A DNA stretch of 64,000 nt from the NCBI GenBank assembly GCA_029856045.1, contig JAHQWG010000012.1, forward strand, positions 124,001-188,000. Reading direction: 5' to 3'. Within the stretch, counting starts at the first letter, position 1. Every line of letters begins with the position of its first letter. The notes beneath the pieces are model-generated. The model saw only the letters and a program-made list of their open reading frames with translations, was not told the DNA's origin and did not search any database. This DNA comes from Promethearchaeia archaeon (lineage in GTDB: Archaea > Asgardarchaeota > Lokiarchaeia > Sigyniarchaeales > SOKP01). Shown in pieces: positions 17,038-25,360 of this stretch. A program made the position numbers and the translations under genes.

Positions 17038-17163
17038 AAAAAGTTTTTCACTTTTTTATTCTTATTTTTTTAAAAATAGAATAATCTTGATAATTAAAAA
17101 TTAATAAATGATTAAAGAGATATTTTCTATATATCTTTATAAATATTATTTAGGTATCATATT

Positions 17164-17613
17164 ATGGACGTTCGTATTCGAGTCGGAACTCCTGATGATA
17201 GAGCGACATTAAAAAAGTTTGTTAATCAACTGGTTGCTGATTTAGGAGAAGATTTTGATGAAAAGAGATTTGATTGGGGCATATTACGTAGATTATATGA
17301 TCCATTGCAAAGGCATGGCATCTTCATAGCAGAAAATGAAGAAAATGGTGAACCAGCCGGAATGATCGTTGCTGAATTGAGAGTTGATCCCTATGGTTTA
17401 AGTGAAGGATATATAAAGTTAGTTTTTGTAAGTCCAGAGTATAGAGAAAAAGGAGTTGGAGAAAATTTGCTACAAGAGGCTCTAAATCATCTAAAGAAAA
17501 TCAAAGTTCAAAGAGTTAAGATAAATCTTAAAGAAGAAGCGATAAAAGCAGCTAAACTATATGAAAAATATAAATTTAAAAAGAAATACGAAGTACTGGA
17601 ATTAAAATTCTGA
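17164..17613 (+). CDS. GNAT-family N-acetyltransferase
   Basis: 149 residues, a complete single GNAT domain. It starts with the usual strand DVRIRVGTPDDRATL. GMIVAELRVDPYG is the beta2-beta4 area. KLVFVSPEYREKGVGENLL contains the V-x-P-x-YR-x-KG-x-G acetyl-CoA pyrophosphate-binding loop. AAKLYEKYKFKKKYEVLEL is the typical terminal segment. It transfers an acetyl group from acetyl-CoA to an amine; the acceptor (protein N-terminus, lysine or small molecule) cannot be told. It ends 24 nt before the first RFC gene and could be the first gene of that operon. Confidence 0.9.
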   Translation: MDVRIRVGTPDDRATLKKFVNQLVADLGEDFDEKRFDWGILRRLYDPLQRHGIFIAENEENGEPAGMIVAELRVDPYGLSEGYIKLVFVSPEYREKGVGENLLQEALNHLKKIKVQRVKINLKEEAIKAAKLYEKYKFKKKYEVLELKF

Positions 17614-17637
17614 TAAGTTGATGGAGAATTAAATTTA

Positions 17638-18636
17638 ATGGCATTGGATAATGAATCCTTATTAGATGTTCCTTGGATTGAGAAATATAGACCACAGGAA
17701 TTCGAGGATATTATTAGCCAGAATCTCGCAATTAATAATTTAAAAAGATTTATTAATAGTAAAACAGTTCCTCATCTTATTTTTACTGGTCCTGCGGGAA
17801 ATGGTAAAACAAGTTCGGCTTTAATTTTAACACATAAATTATTAGGTAATGATTGTAAAAAGAAAGGGCTTCTTCTAGAATTAAATGCCTCTGATAATGT
17901 CAGGATGGAATATGTTAGGAATATTTTGAAAAAATTTGTTAATCAATCATTAATTTCACAAGATTCGGAAGAGAATCATGGTAAAATCGTGATTCTTGAT
18001 GAGGCAGATAATATTCCTGGAACTGTTCAGCAGGCATTAAGAAGAATCATTGAAAAATCTTCAGGAAATGTAATTTTTATATTCTTGTGTAATAATATAA
18101 ACCGAATTATAGATCCACTTATTTCAAGATGTGCAGTTTTAAGATTTACACCATTAAATAAAGAGAAAATAATTTCTCGTTTAAAATTTATAATAAAGAA
18201 AGAAAACATCACTATAAAGAATCAAGATAAATTGTTAGATATATTATTTTTCATCAGTGAAGGAGATCTTAGAAAAGCAATAAATACATTACAAATGACT
18301 GTTGCTTTAGAAATTATTGATGATCTAAAACTTGATGAAATTTATTCGATCTCCGGCTATTTCAAACCAGAAATCTTGGAAAAATTATTTAATGCTTTAA
18401 AACTAAGAAAAATTGATGATTTAAAAGATATAGGTAAAAGTCTTAGGGGATACTCAAGTAGAAATTTAATAAGACAAGTGCTATTAAAAATATCTCAAGA
18501 GAAGGATTTAAATAATATAAATTTAGCAAAAATTTATAATTTCCTTGGAGAATACGAATTTAGAATAACTCAAGGTTCTAATTCAGAAATTCAATTAAAT
18601 GCATTATTTAATATGATCAGTAGGGAGTTGAGATAA
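17638..18636 (+). CDS. rfcS: Replication factor C small subunit (active type)
   Basis: 332 residues. The N-terminal PWIEKYRPQEFEDII is the RFC box. Walker A GPAGNGKTS is at 51-59, Walker B VILDEAD at 118-124, sensor I near residues 150-155, and the arginine-finger motif SRC at 163-165. Sensor II lies in GDLRKAINTLQ. Length and domain order (AAA+ lid, then C-terminal collar helices) match archaeal RfcS. It loads the PCNA clamp onto primed DNA as part of a pentamer with the large subunit. It lies immediately upstream of a second RfcS-like gene (6 nt gap) and of RfcL, clearly one operon. Confidence 0.96.
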   Translation: MALDNESLLDVPWIEKYRPQEFEDIISQNLAINNLKRFINSKTVPHLIFTGPAGNGKTSSALILTHKLLGNDCKKKGLLLELNASDNVRMEYVRNILKKFVNQSLISQDSEENHGKIVILDEADNIPGTVQQALRRIIEKSSGNVIFIFLCNNINRIIDPLISRCAVLRFTPLNKEKIISRLKFIIKKENITIKNQDKLLDILFFISEGDLRKAINTLQMTVALEIIDDLKLDEIYSISGYFKPEILEKLFNALKLRKIDDLKDIGKSLRGYSSRNLIRQVLLKISQEKDLNNINLAKIYNFLGEYEFRITQGSNSEIQLNALFNMISRELR

Positions 18637-18642
18637 ATAACA

Positions 18643-19689
18643 ATGACTATTAATTCTCCCGTTTGGTCGGTTAAATACAAACCAAAAACTTTAAGTGAAA
18701 TTTGTGGTAGAGAACAAATTAAATTTCAATTAAAAGAGTATATTTCAAAAAAAAATTTCCCTCATTTACTTTTGACTGGCTATTACGGAGTTGGAAAAAC
18801 TACAATTGCAAAATGTTTTGCTAAAGAATTTTTAGGAGGATCTTATGAATCTAATTTGAAAACTCTTTTTGCAGACGTACCCATATCCAAAGAAGAAAGA
18901 AAGCAAGCTGGAATTAGATCAACCTTTTCTACAGGGATGATTGGAAGTCGAGCAGGGAAGAGAAGATATATCCATCCCTTTCTGGATATAAAAGTAAAAC
19001 CTTTTATTCAAATAAGAGTGCTTGGAGAAGCTCCCTTTAAAATATTAGTTGTTAAAAATTTTGAAGCTTTAGGACAATTTCAACAAGGCTTTAGAAGGCT
19101 TATGGAAACTTATGGATCTAATTGTAGAATGATTCTAATTACTTCTAAAATCTCAACAATTATTGATCCGATCATTTCTCGTTGTCAAATTTTATTTATC
19201 CCTCCTGTAGAATTTAAAGACTATAGTGATTTTATTAAGGGAGTATCAAAAAAAGAAGATATTAACATAAATGAGCCTGCACTTAAAATTCTTTATAAAT
19301 ATTCAGAGGGTCAATTAAATAAAGCAATTAATATCTTGCAATTATCTGCAATGTTATCAACTAATATCAATTCAGAAGTATTATACGAAGTAATCAATAG
19401 TACTAAGGATAAGAAAATAAAAGAATTGTTAAAACTGATTTTAAAAAGCGATTTTTCTGCCGTAAGAGCACAATTGAGAGCAATTCGAAGAGAATTTAAC
19501 TATTCTGCGCAAGAAGTATATAAAAAATTATTAGATGAGATATTTATATTGCCTTTAAGTAAATCTATCAAAATTCAATATATTAATTATATTGCCGAGG
19601 CTGATTTTAAAAGTATAGATGGCTTGGATCCTGATATTCAATTATCGAATTTAGTATCTAAATTGTGTTTTTTATTTGAAAAAATCTAA
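18643..19689 (+). CDS. Second RFC small-type subunit with degenerate Walker B
   Basis: 348 residues with the RFC layout: VWSVKYKPKTLSEI, Walker A GYYGVGKTT at 46-54 and SRC at 179-181. The Walker B position reads ILVVKNFEAL (about 134-143) where DEAD is expected, so the Mg-coordinating and catalytic acidic residues are gone. About 35 residues are inserted between Walker A and B (near 83-118: KEERKQAGIRSTF, AGKRRYIHPF), rich in basic residues. It probably binds nucleotide without efficient hydrolysis while offering an arginine finger to a neighbour, comparable to the catalytically weak subunits in eukaryotic RFC or RfcS2 of some archaea. It is in operon between rfcS and rfcL. Confidence 0.92.
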   Translation: MTINSPVWSVKYKPKTLSEICGREQIKFQLKEYISKKNFPHLLLTGYYGVGKTTIAKCFAKEFLGGSYESNLKTLFADVPISKEERKQAGIRSTFSTGMIGSRAGKRRYIHPFLDIKVKPFIQIRVLGEAPFKILVVKNFEALGQFQQGFRRLMETYGSNCRMILITSKISTIIDPIISRCQILFIPPVEFKDYSDFIKGVSKKEDININEPALKILYKYSEGQLNKAINILQLSAMLSTNINSEVLYEVINSTKDKKIKELLKLILKSDFSAVRAQLRAIRREFNYSAQEVYKKLLDEIFILPLSKSIKIQYINYIAEADFKSIDGLDPDIQLSNLVSKLCFLFEKI

Positions 19690-19716
19690 TGGAAATTTAA
19701 TAAAAAGGAATCAATA

Positions 19717-20982
19717 TTGAAACAGAGAGAAAAAAAAACAGAATTACCCTGGGTGGAAAAGTATAGACCTAAATCAATTAGGGATATGGCAAAGCCCGTC
19801 GCAAAAGTAAATAGACAAAAAATCGATTTAATTGATGAGTTAATTAAATTCATCAAAAATTTTAAAAAAGATAGTAAAGAAAAGGCAATATTACTTGAAG
19901 GATCACCAGGCATTGGAAAAACTTCGGTTGTTTATGCTATAGCCAATGATCTAAACATGCAAGTAATAGAAACAAATGCATCTGATACTCGAACACAACG
20001 ATCTCTAAAAAGTAAATTAGATGAAGCTTCCAAAGCAAGAGATATGATGGATTTTATATCTAAATCTAAAAATAAAATTATCCTTATTGATGAAATAGAT
20101 GGAATTTATGGAGTTAGTGATAAAGGAGCTATTCCAACTGTTTTAGAAATTATGAATAATAGTGAATTTCCAATTATCATAATCGCTAATGAATATAAAA
20201 GAAGTTTAACTCCAATTTATAAAAAAGTAAAAAAATTTGAAGTTCAACCCTTATCTGAGGAAGCTGTTATTAAAATACTAGAAAAAATCCTTAAAAAAGA
20301 AAATATTCATGATTTTAAACCTAAAGATTTAATTTCTATTGCCCAGAAAAACAAAGGTGATCTACGTGCTTCTATTAATGATCTCCAAGGATTAATGCAA
20401 GGTGGAAGAAGCGCTGAATCTCTTAGAAATATTGATGAACTTCAAAGAGATACATCTGAAGTTATTTTTTCTCTAATACGGTCTCTATTTACAGAAGTAA
20501 AAACATTAATCGATGCAAAAAGATTACTTGATAAATCAGATGTGGATTATAGTTTATTATATAGATGGGTAAATGAAAATTTGCCGAAATATATTAATTT
20601 AAATGATGAGCTGGTCGATGCGTTTGAAAATATTTCCACTGCAGACCAGATATTTGGTCGAATAAGAAAATATCAAAATTGGGCTTTACTGCCTTATTTC
20701 TTTGATTTATTTGGTGGAGGTGTTTCTCTTGCTAAAAAGAGGAGTTATACCCCAAAATTTGTAAGAACTACTTTTCCTGAAATTATTTCAAATATAATTG
20801 GTAGAGATAAACTTTCTTTAGCAAAAAAAATAGAGGATGTATATGAAATTTCCGCTATCGAAGCAACAAGAACTGTAATTCCATTCCTGAGACTATTATC
20901 CTCGAAATCAATAAAAATGAAAAAGGAGATAAGCGATTGGCTGCAACTCGATTCAAAAGAGAAACAAGTTTTGAAAAAATAG
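19717..20982 (+). CDS. rfcL: Replication factor C large subunit
   Basis: 421 residues from TTG 19717, with AAGGA placed 7 nt before it. PWVEKYRPKSIRDMA is the RFC box, Walker A GSPGIGKTS at 62-70, Walker B IILIDEIDG at 121-129. A family-typical YRWVNENLP block lies near residue 290. It lacks the SRC arginine finger, as RfcL does. It is short for RfcL and ends WLQLDSKEKQVLKK without the usual C-terminal PCNA-binding QxxLxxFF box. It provides the A position of the clamp-loader pentamer. Third gene of the RFC operon, 27 nt after the second. Confidence 0.95.
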   Translation: MKQREKKTELPWVEKYRPKSIRDMAKPVAKVNRQKIDLIDELIKFIKNFKKDSKEKAILLEGSPGIGKTSVVYAIANDLNMQVIETNASDTRTQRSLKSKLDEASKARDMMDFISKSKNKIILIDEIDGIYGVSDKGAIPTVLEIMNNSEFPIIIIANEYKRSLTPIYKKVKKFEVQPLSEEAVIKILEKILKKENIHDFKPKDLISIAQKNKGDLRASINDLQGLMQGGRSAESLRNIDELQRDTSEVIFSLIRSLFTEVKTLIDAKRLLDKSDVDYSLLYRWVNENLPKYINLNDELVDAFENISTADQIFGRIRKYQNWALLPYFFDLFGGGVSLAKKRSYTPKFVRTTFPEIISNIIGRDKLSLAKKIEDVYEISAIEATRTVIPFLRLLSSKSIKMKKEISDWLQLDSKEKQVLKK

Positions 20983-21009
20983 AGATAATGATGCCTTTAA
21001 GATAGTTTT

Positions 21010-21621
21010 TTATAATTTCTTATAAAACATATATATTGCATTAACAAGGATCCAAGATGTAATTATAAATGTTACAGCCCATTCTGTTATCGGCCACCAT
21101 GTAAATAAGTTAAACAAGATTACACCAATACCAATAAAACCATGAAAAGCTTGTAATTTTGAAAATTTTGAATTTTTTAAAATTAAAATGCTAAAAAGAG
21201 TTAAGTAAAGAATCTCGCATATCCAATTTATCAAAGCAAAAATGACATGAAAAAATAAAATAACATTATTCTGTATTGCTGGAAAGCATCCGATAAGTGA
21301 AAAAGAAATGCAAGAAATAATGGAAATAATCACTGCACTTTTTTCAAGACTGTCATAATTATTATCACTTCTAAAAACTCGACCAAAATAAATAAAAAAT
21401 GGTATTGCCAATATTCCAGCTAAAACTAATCCCAAATTAAAAAAAAATCCACCTGGGCCTACACCCAATTCGCTTATCATATCGAGAAGAAAATTATAGT
21501 TTGGAGATAATAATAATGCGATAGTATTAAATAAAAGTCCAATTGCAACCGATAATATACCATAGACACTGCCACGTGCAAATCTATAAAGTTTTTCAAT
21601 AAAACTATTGTATTTTTCCAT
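21010..21621 (-). CDS. DUF998-like membrane protein
   Basis: 203 residues with six hydrophobic segments and little outside them. The segment with SPNYNFLLDMISELGVGPGG resembles the DUF998 signature, where a conserved D-x-x-S-x-LG lies at the first loop. A Trp/Thr-rich final pair of helices (FTWWPITEWAV) follows. DUF998 proteins have no agreed function. It is convergent with rfcL; its stop lies 27 nt from that of rfcL. Confidence 0.75.
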   Translation of the reverse strand: MEKYNSFIEKLYRFARGSVYGILSVAIGLLFNTIALLLSPNYNFLLDMISELGVGPGGFFFNLGLVLAGILAIPFFIYFGRVFRSDNNYDSLEKSAVIISIISCISFSLIGCFPAIQNNVILFFHVIFALINWICEILYLTLFSILILKNSKFSKLQAFHGFIGIGVILFNLFTWWPITEWAVTFIITSWILVNAIYMFYKKL

Positions 21622-21708
21622 AATTATTCAATTCTATAAATATTTTAAATTGTTTTGCGAAATTAAAAAAAATTCTTCATTTTAGAATTAAATTAAATAT
21701 ATTTAGAC

Positions 21709-21750
21709 TACTCTAAAATGAGTAAATACTAGGGATTATTTGAGTAATCC
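21709..21750. promoter_or_regulatory. Two adjacent inverted repeats upstream of the ECF gene promoter
   Basis: TACTC-N6-GAGTA (21709-21724) and GGATTA-N6-TAATCC (21733-21750) both have perfect arms and 6-nt centres. They end about 18 nt before the TATA-like element of the ECF-type transporter gene. The spacing of their centres is about 25 bp. This fits binding sites for a dimeric regulator, possibly substrate-responsive. A hairpin plus T5 for transcripts from upstream is the alternative. Confidence 0.45.
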
Positions 21751-21768
21751 TTTTTATAGAATGGGATA

Positions 21769-21783
21769 TTTTTATATATAATA
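21769..21783 (+). promoter_or_regulatory. TATA box of the ECF S-component gene
   Basis: TTTTTATATATAATA lies with its centre about 44 nt before the ATG at 21820. It would give a leader of roughly 20 nt. Confidence 0.55.
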
Positions 21784-21819
21784 ACTTTTTTAAAATCATT
21801 TCTTTAAGTTGGATTAAAA

Positions 21820-22632
21820 ATGGAGCCAGAATCAAAGATAATTCTTCCTAAAAGCTATTTTAACTCAAAATCTATTGCATTTCTAAGCGTAATGAGTGCA
21901 TTGGGCGTGGTTTTAGCATTTTTATCAGTATATACGTTACCTATAGGTCCCGGTGTCGCAATTGATTTGTCACATATAGGTACATATATTGTAGCTTTAA
22001 GTGGGGGACCTTTGTTAGGTTCAATAGCAGGAGCTATAGTAGGGCTTATTCCTGCTTTTCGTTTTGCAAATCCAGCGTTGATACCAGGAAAAGTTTTAAC
22101 TGGATTCTCTGTTGGATTTATTTATTATATTCTAAATGCAAAAATAACATTCTTTAAACAATATAAATATAAGAAAATATTTGCAATTTTAATTTCAGGA
22201 ATTTTAGGTTATATTCCTGAAATGATTTTCACGATATGGGATTTAAATATAATTATAGGAATGCCAGAAGCAGTAGTTTTTGAAATCTTAATTAAAGCAT
22301 GGATAGAAATTATCGTAATTTCAATTCTAATGAGTATAATATTTAAAAATAAACATATTTCAGACCTGATTAGTAATTTAATTGGAGAACGAGAACAAAT
22401 CAGAACGTCTGAAATCTTAGTTTTTACTAGTATAATCGATGCATCAATGCTGTTTTTAATGTTAATTTTCCTTCCATTCGACTTTTATTCACATGCATGG
22501 GGTTGGACTTTTACCAGTCAAACGGAATTTGAATATTTTATGTGGATAGTCGGACTAACAATTATTTTAGCCGGAATTATATTATATATTGCATACGATC
22601 TGAAGATTAAAAAGAAAAGAGAAATAAATTAA
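21820..22632 (+). CDS. ECF-type transporter S component (substrate-binding membrane protein)
   Basis: 270 residues with about six or seven membrane segments. The N-terminal SKSIAFLSVMSALGVVLAF and the following VAIDLSHIGTYIVALSGGP with LLGSIAGAIVGLIP match the layout of energy-coupling-factor S components (RibU/ThiT/PanT group), where a helix-rich bundle binds a vitamin or precursor and associates with an EcfT/EcfAA' module. No EcfT or ATPase gene is in the window, so it would share a module encoded elsewhere. The substrate cannot be read from the sequence, and I saw no riboswitch in the leader. The pair of inverted repeats upstream suggests protein-based regulation. Confidence 0.75.
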   Translation: MEPESKIILPKSYFNSKSIAFLSVMSALGVVLAFLSVYTLPIGPGVAIDLSHIGTYIVALSGGPLLGSIAGAIVGLIPAFRFANPALIPGKVLTGFSVGFIYYILNAKITFFKQYKYKKIFAILISGILGYIPEMIFTIWDLNIIIGMPEAVVFEILIKAWIEIIVISILMSIIFKNKHISDLISNLIGEREQIRTSEILVFTSIIDASMLFLMLIFLPFDFYSHAWGWTFTSQTEFEYFMWIVGLTIILAGIILYIAYDLKIKKKREIN

Positions 22633-22659
22633 AAAAAAAATACCAAAAAATATTATTTC

Positions 22660-24111
22660 TTATTTTTTTTCGATTATTTCTTTTACATAATAAAATCCGA
22701 CTAGATTTCCAAAATCTGGATATTTTCTTGAAGCTAATAAAATAATTACATGATTATTTAACTCAAAATGCCCATGATCAACAGCATATTGAACTGCTTG
22801 ACTTATAATATCCTCTACGGATTGATTAAAAAAATTTTCATCTGTAATATGGATTGGCATGACACCCCATAAAAGTTTCAATTCTCTTGCAGTTCTTTTA
22901 AACGGAGTAATTGCATATATCGGTAGTGGTGGTCTATATTTAGAAATCATCCGGCAACCAAATCCTTTTCTGGTAATAACTAAAATCTTACCTTGATAAT
23001 TTAAATTTACTAATTGATGTGAAAGATCTAAAATACCTCTACCTAATAATTGTGTATGTTGTAGTTTTTCAGAGTCAAATTCAGCAGGATCTCGTGCAGG
23101 TATAATCTCAGAAGCAGTATTTGCAATTCTGTTCATGTAGCTTACACTTTGTATTGGGAATTTTCCCATAGCTGTTTCGGCTGAAAGCATTACAGCATCC
23201 GTGCCATCGAATACAGCATTGAATACATCACTTGCTTCTGCTCTAGTAGGGATTGGATTTATTGTCATCGATTCCAGCATCTGTGTAGCTGTTATTACAG
23301 GCTTTCCTAAGATATTACATTGTTTTATTATTTCCTTCTGTTTGACAGGAACTAGGTCTGGGGATATCTCAACGCCCAAGTCTCCTCTTGCAACCATTAT
23401 TCCATCAGAAACATCCAAAATCTGCGCAAAATTTTTTAAAGCTATCGGTCTTTCAATTTTAGAAATTAATTTGATTTCTGAATTACTAAAATTTTGCATC
23501 AATTTTTTAACGTTCAATACATCGGCTGCTGTTCCAACAAAAGAAATAGCTAAAAATTCAGGATCAAGCTTTGCAATTAATTTCATATCTTCTACATCTT
23601 TTTTAGTTGGAACTTTCTGTTTAAGTTCACCAGAAGGGATATTAACTCCTTTATTAGAGGAAATTGGTCCGCCCGAAATTACTTGTCCTATTATATGATC
23701 CTTTTCTTTACTTTTAATTTCAATTCGAATGATACCATCATTAATAAATATAAAATCTCCAACATTTATATCCGAAAGAAAACCATCATAGGGGATGCTG
23801 AATTGTTCTTCATTTCCTTCAATGTTTTCTTCATAAATCTTTATTTTTTGATTCACATTCATAATAAATGGTTCTTTTATTGTTCCAACCCTAATTTTAG
23901 GGCCTTGTATATCGCACATTATGCCAATATATTCATTTACTTCTCGAATCATTTTAAAAGTTTCAGTTTTTTGTTCATGCGTTCCATGAGAAAAATTTAA
24001 TCGAAAAACGTCAACACCCGTATCAATTAATCTTTTAAGTGTGGCTTTATTATTAGAAGCAGGACCAAGTGTAGCTACAATTTTTGTTTTAACCAATTTT
24101 TCATAAGACAT
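22660..24111 (-). CDS. pyk: Pyruvate kinase
   Basis: 483 residues, full length. VKTKIVATLGPAS, VDVFRLNFSHG and IMCDIQGPKIRVG form the start of the TIM barrel. The B domain follows at about 70-165. The active-site signature LISKIERPIALKNF carries the catalytic lysine, and IMVARGDLGVEI, ATQMLESM and DAVMLSAETAMGK complete the barrel. The C-terminal domain follows. It converts phosphoenolpyruvate and ADP to pyruvate and ATP in glycolysis. It is convergent with the ECF gene (27 nt between stops) and lies directly downstream of a small hypothetical gene on its own strand. Confidence 0.98.
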   Translation of the reverse strand: MSYEKLVKTKIVATLGPASNNKATLKRLIDTGVDVFRLNFSHGTHEQKTETFKMIREVNEYIGIMCDIQGPKIRVGTIKEPFIMNVNQKIKIYEENIEGNEEQFSIPYDGFLSDINVGDFIFINDGIIRIEIKSKEKDHIIGQVISGGPISSNKGVNIPSGELKQKVPTKKDVEDMKLIAKLDPEFLAISFVGTAADVLNVKKLMQNFSNSEIKLISKIERPIALKNFAQILDVSDGIMVARGDLGVEISPDLVPVKQKEIIKQCNILGKPVITATQMLESMTINPIPTRAEASDVFNAVFDGTDAVMLSAETAMGKFPIQSVSYMNRIANTASEIIPARDPAEFDSEKLQHTQLLGRGILDLSHQLVNLNYQGKILVITRKGFGCRMISKYRPPLPIYAITPFKRTARELKLLWGVMPIHITDENFFNQSVEDIISQAVQYAVDHGHFELNNHVIILLASRKYPDFGNLVGFYYVKEIIEKK

Positions 24112-24145
24112 AAAAAATCAACTAGAAATAATTTTATTAATCAAA

Positions 24146-24595
24146 TTAATTGGTCATTTCTGATATCTTAATTAATTTATATCTTAGCTCTTTATATACT
24201 ATTTTCATTATCGTTTTGGTTTTGAAAAAATCATCCTTATTTTTTATCTCTTTTAAACACATTAAACTCAATCTAAATTGTTTAGCTTTTAGTGGATATT
24301 GTGTCAAAAGTAAGTTAGCTCTTTTTACTAAATCTCTAGCAATAAAAACAAGTAAATCAGAACTTTGATATGCTAAAATAAAAGATATGAAATAAAGATA
24401 TTTTGGTTTGTTTTCAGGATTAATAAATTTTATTAGATAAAAACGGTCTTTTAATTCATCTTTTAAAGAATAAATCGCTTTAACTTTATAGTTATGTCGT
24501 TTTTTTCTTAAATTTTCTGAAATAGGGAGAAATTTTCCTTTTAATCTGTTATTTCTTAACTCGAATGTTTTTATAAATACACTAAAAGAACTCAT
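24146..24595 (-). CDS. Small basic protein of unknown function
   Basis: 149 residues, Lys/Leu/Arg rich (LRNNRLKGKF, RKKRHNYKVKAIYSL), with one moderately hydrophobic stretch near residues 68-88 (YLYFISFILAYQSSDLLVFI). No domain recognised. It precedes pyk on the same strand with only 34 nt between, so it may be in the same transcript. No strong ribosome binding site is visible before its ATG. A plus-strand shadow frame overlaps it. Coding status is probable rather than certain. Confidence 0.55.
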   Translation of the reverse strand: MSSFSVFIKTFELRNNRLKGKFLPISENLRKKRHNYKVKAIYSLKDELKDRFYLIKFINPENKPKYLYFISFILAYQSSDLLVFIARDLVKRANLLLTQYPLKAKQFRLSLMCLKEIKNKDDFFKTKTIMKIVYKELRYKLIKISEMTN

Positions 24596-24725
24596 ATTGA
24601 TTAAAGAAGAATATGAAATAATAATAATAATTTTTACAATTAACTATTAAATTTAATCTAAATAACTTTAATAATAGAGATTTAAGATTGAAAAAAAATA
24701 AAAAAAATTGAGTTATTTAATTTTT

Positions 24726-25229
24726 TTAAAAACCTTCACTTGCCGAAAGTGCTGCTATTGCTCCATAAAATAATCCGTTTATAACCCCACTCAATATATA
24801 AACTAGAATAGTTACGACTTCAACCGAGAGGGAACCTCCGATAATGCCTAAGATTAAAGGAACAACAGCACAAATAATGGCGATTAAGAACCAAGCTCCG
24901 AATGCTGCTCCTTTACCCTCTCCAGTTCGTCCAGCAATAATTGCGGCTAATATTGGTGGAACAATTAATCCTATCATTACAATTAAAGCTACAATCATTG
25001 CATCAGGAGTTGCGGCTAATATTGCTAATATTCCTAGAGTTAACCATGCAGTTCCAGGGAGAATTAATATTGGAGCGAACAGACCACTGATAAATGCCAT
25101 TGGATCTGTTGTTATTAAACCAAAATATGTATCTATTTGATTTAATAAAAGGGCAACAATTAGTGCAAAAACAAAATTCAAAGCTACATAAATTAGTAAA
25201 CCTAAGCCAAATGCTTTACCAAAGCCCAT
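24726..25229 (-). CDS. Small Gly/Ala-rich membrane protein
   Basis: 167 residues, almost entirely hydrophobic, with about five membrane helices (roughly 8-30, 46-73, 77-100, 108-132, 136-163). One short charged loop, AGRTGEGKGAAFG, lies between helices 3 and 4. Gly and Ala are far more common than in neighbouring proteins. No transporter signature was recognised; it could be a small channel-like or DUF-type protein. A TATA-like ATTTATATAATCC on the minus strand near 25297-25317 is its likely promoter. It stands alone. Confidence 0.7.
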   Translation of the reverse strand: MGFGKAFGLGLLIYVALNFVFALIVALLLNQIDTYFGLITTDPMAFISGLFAPILILPGTAWLTLGILAILAATPDAMIVALIVMIGLIVPPILAAIIAGRTGEGKGAAFGAWFLIAIICAVVPLILGIIGGSLSVEVVTILVYILSGVINGLFYGAIAALSASEGF

Positions 25230-25360
25230 TTAAAAATCGAACTCTTATTTTTTTTTTTTATTTTAATATAAATTATTTTAATATAGTATAACTAAGGATT
25301 ATATAAATATATAAATCTTTAAGAGTCCATTCTTTTAAATTGATTTTTTCTTAGTGGAAA

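Noticed and set aside
23201-24000. Plus-strand frames of 105-165 codons within the pyruvate kinase gene
   Set aside because: They are antisense shadows of a fully recognisable pyk gene.
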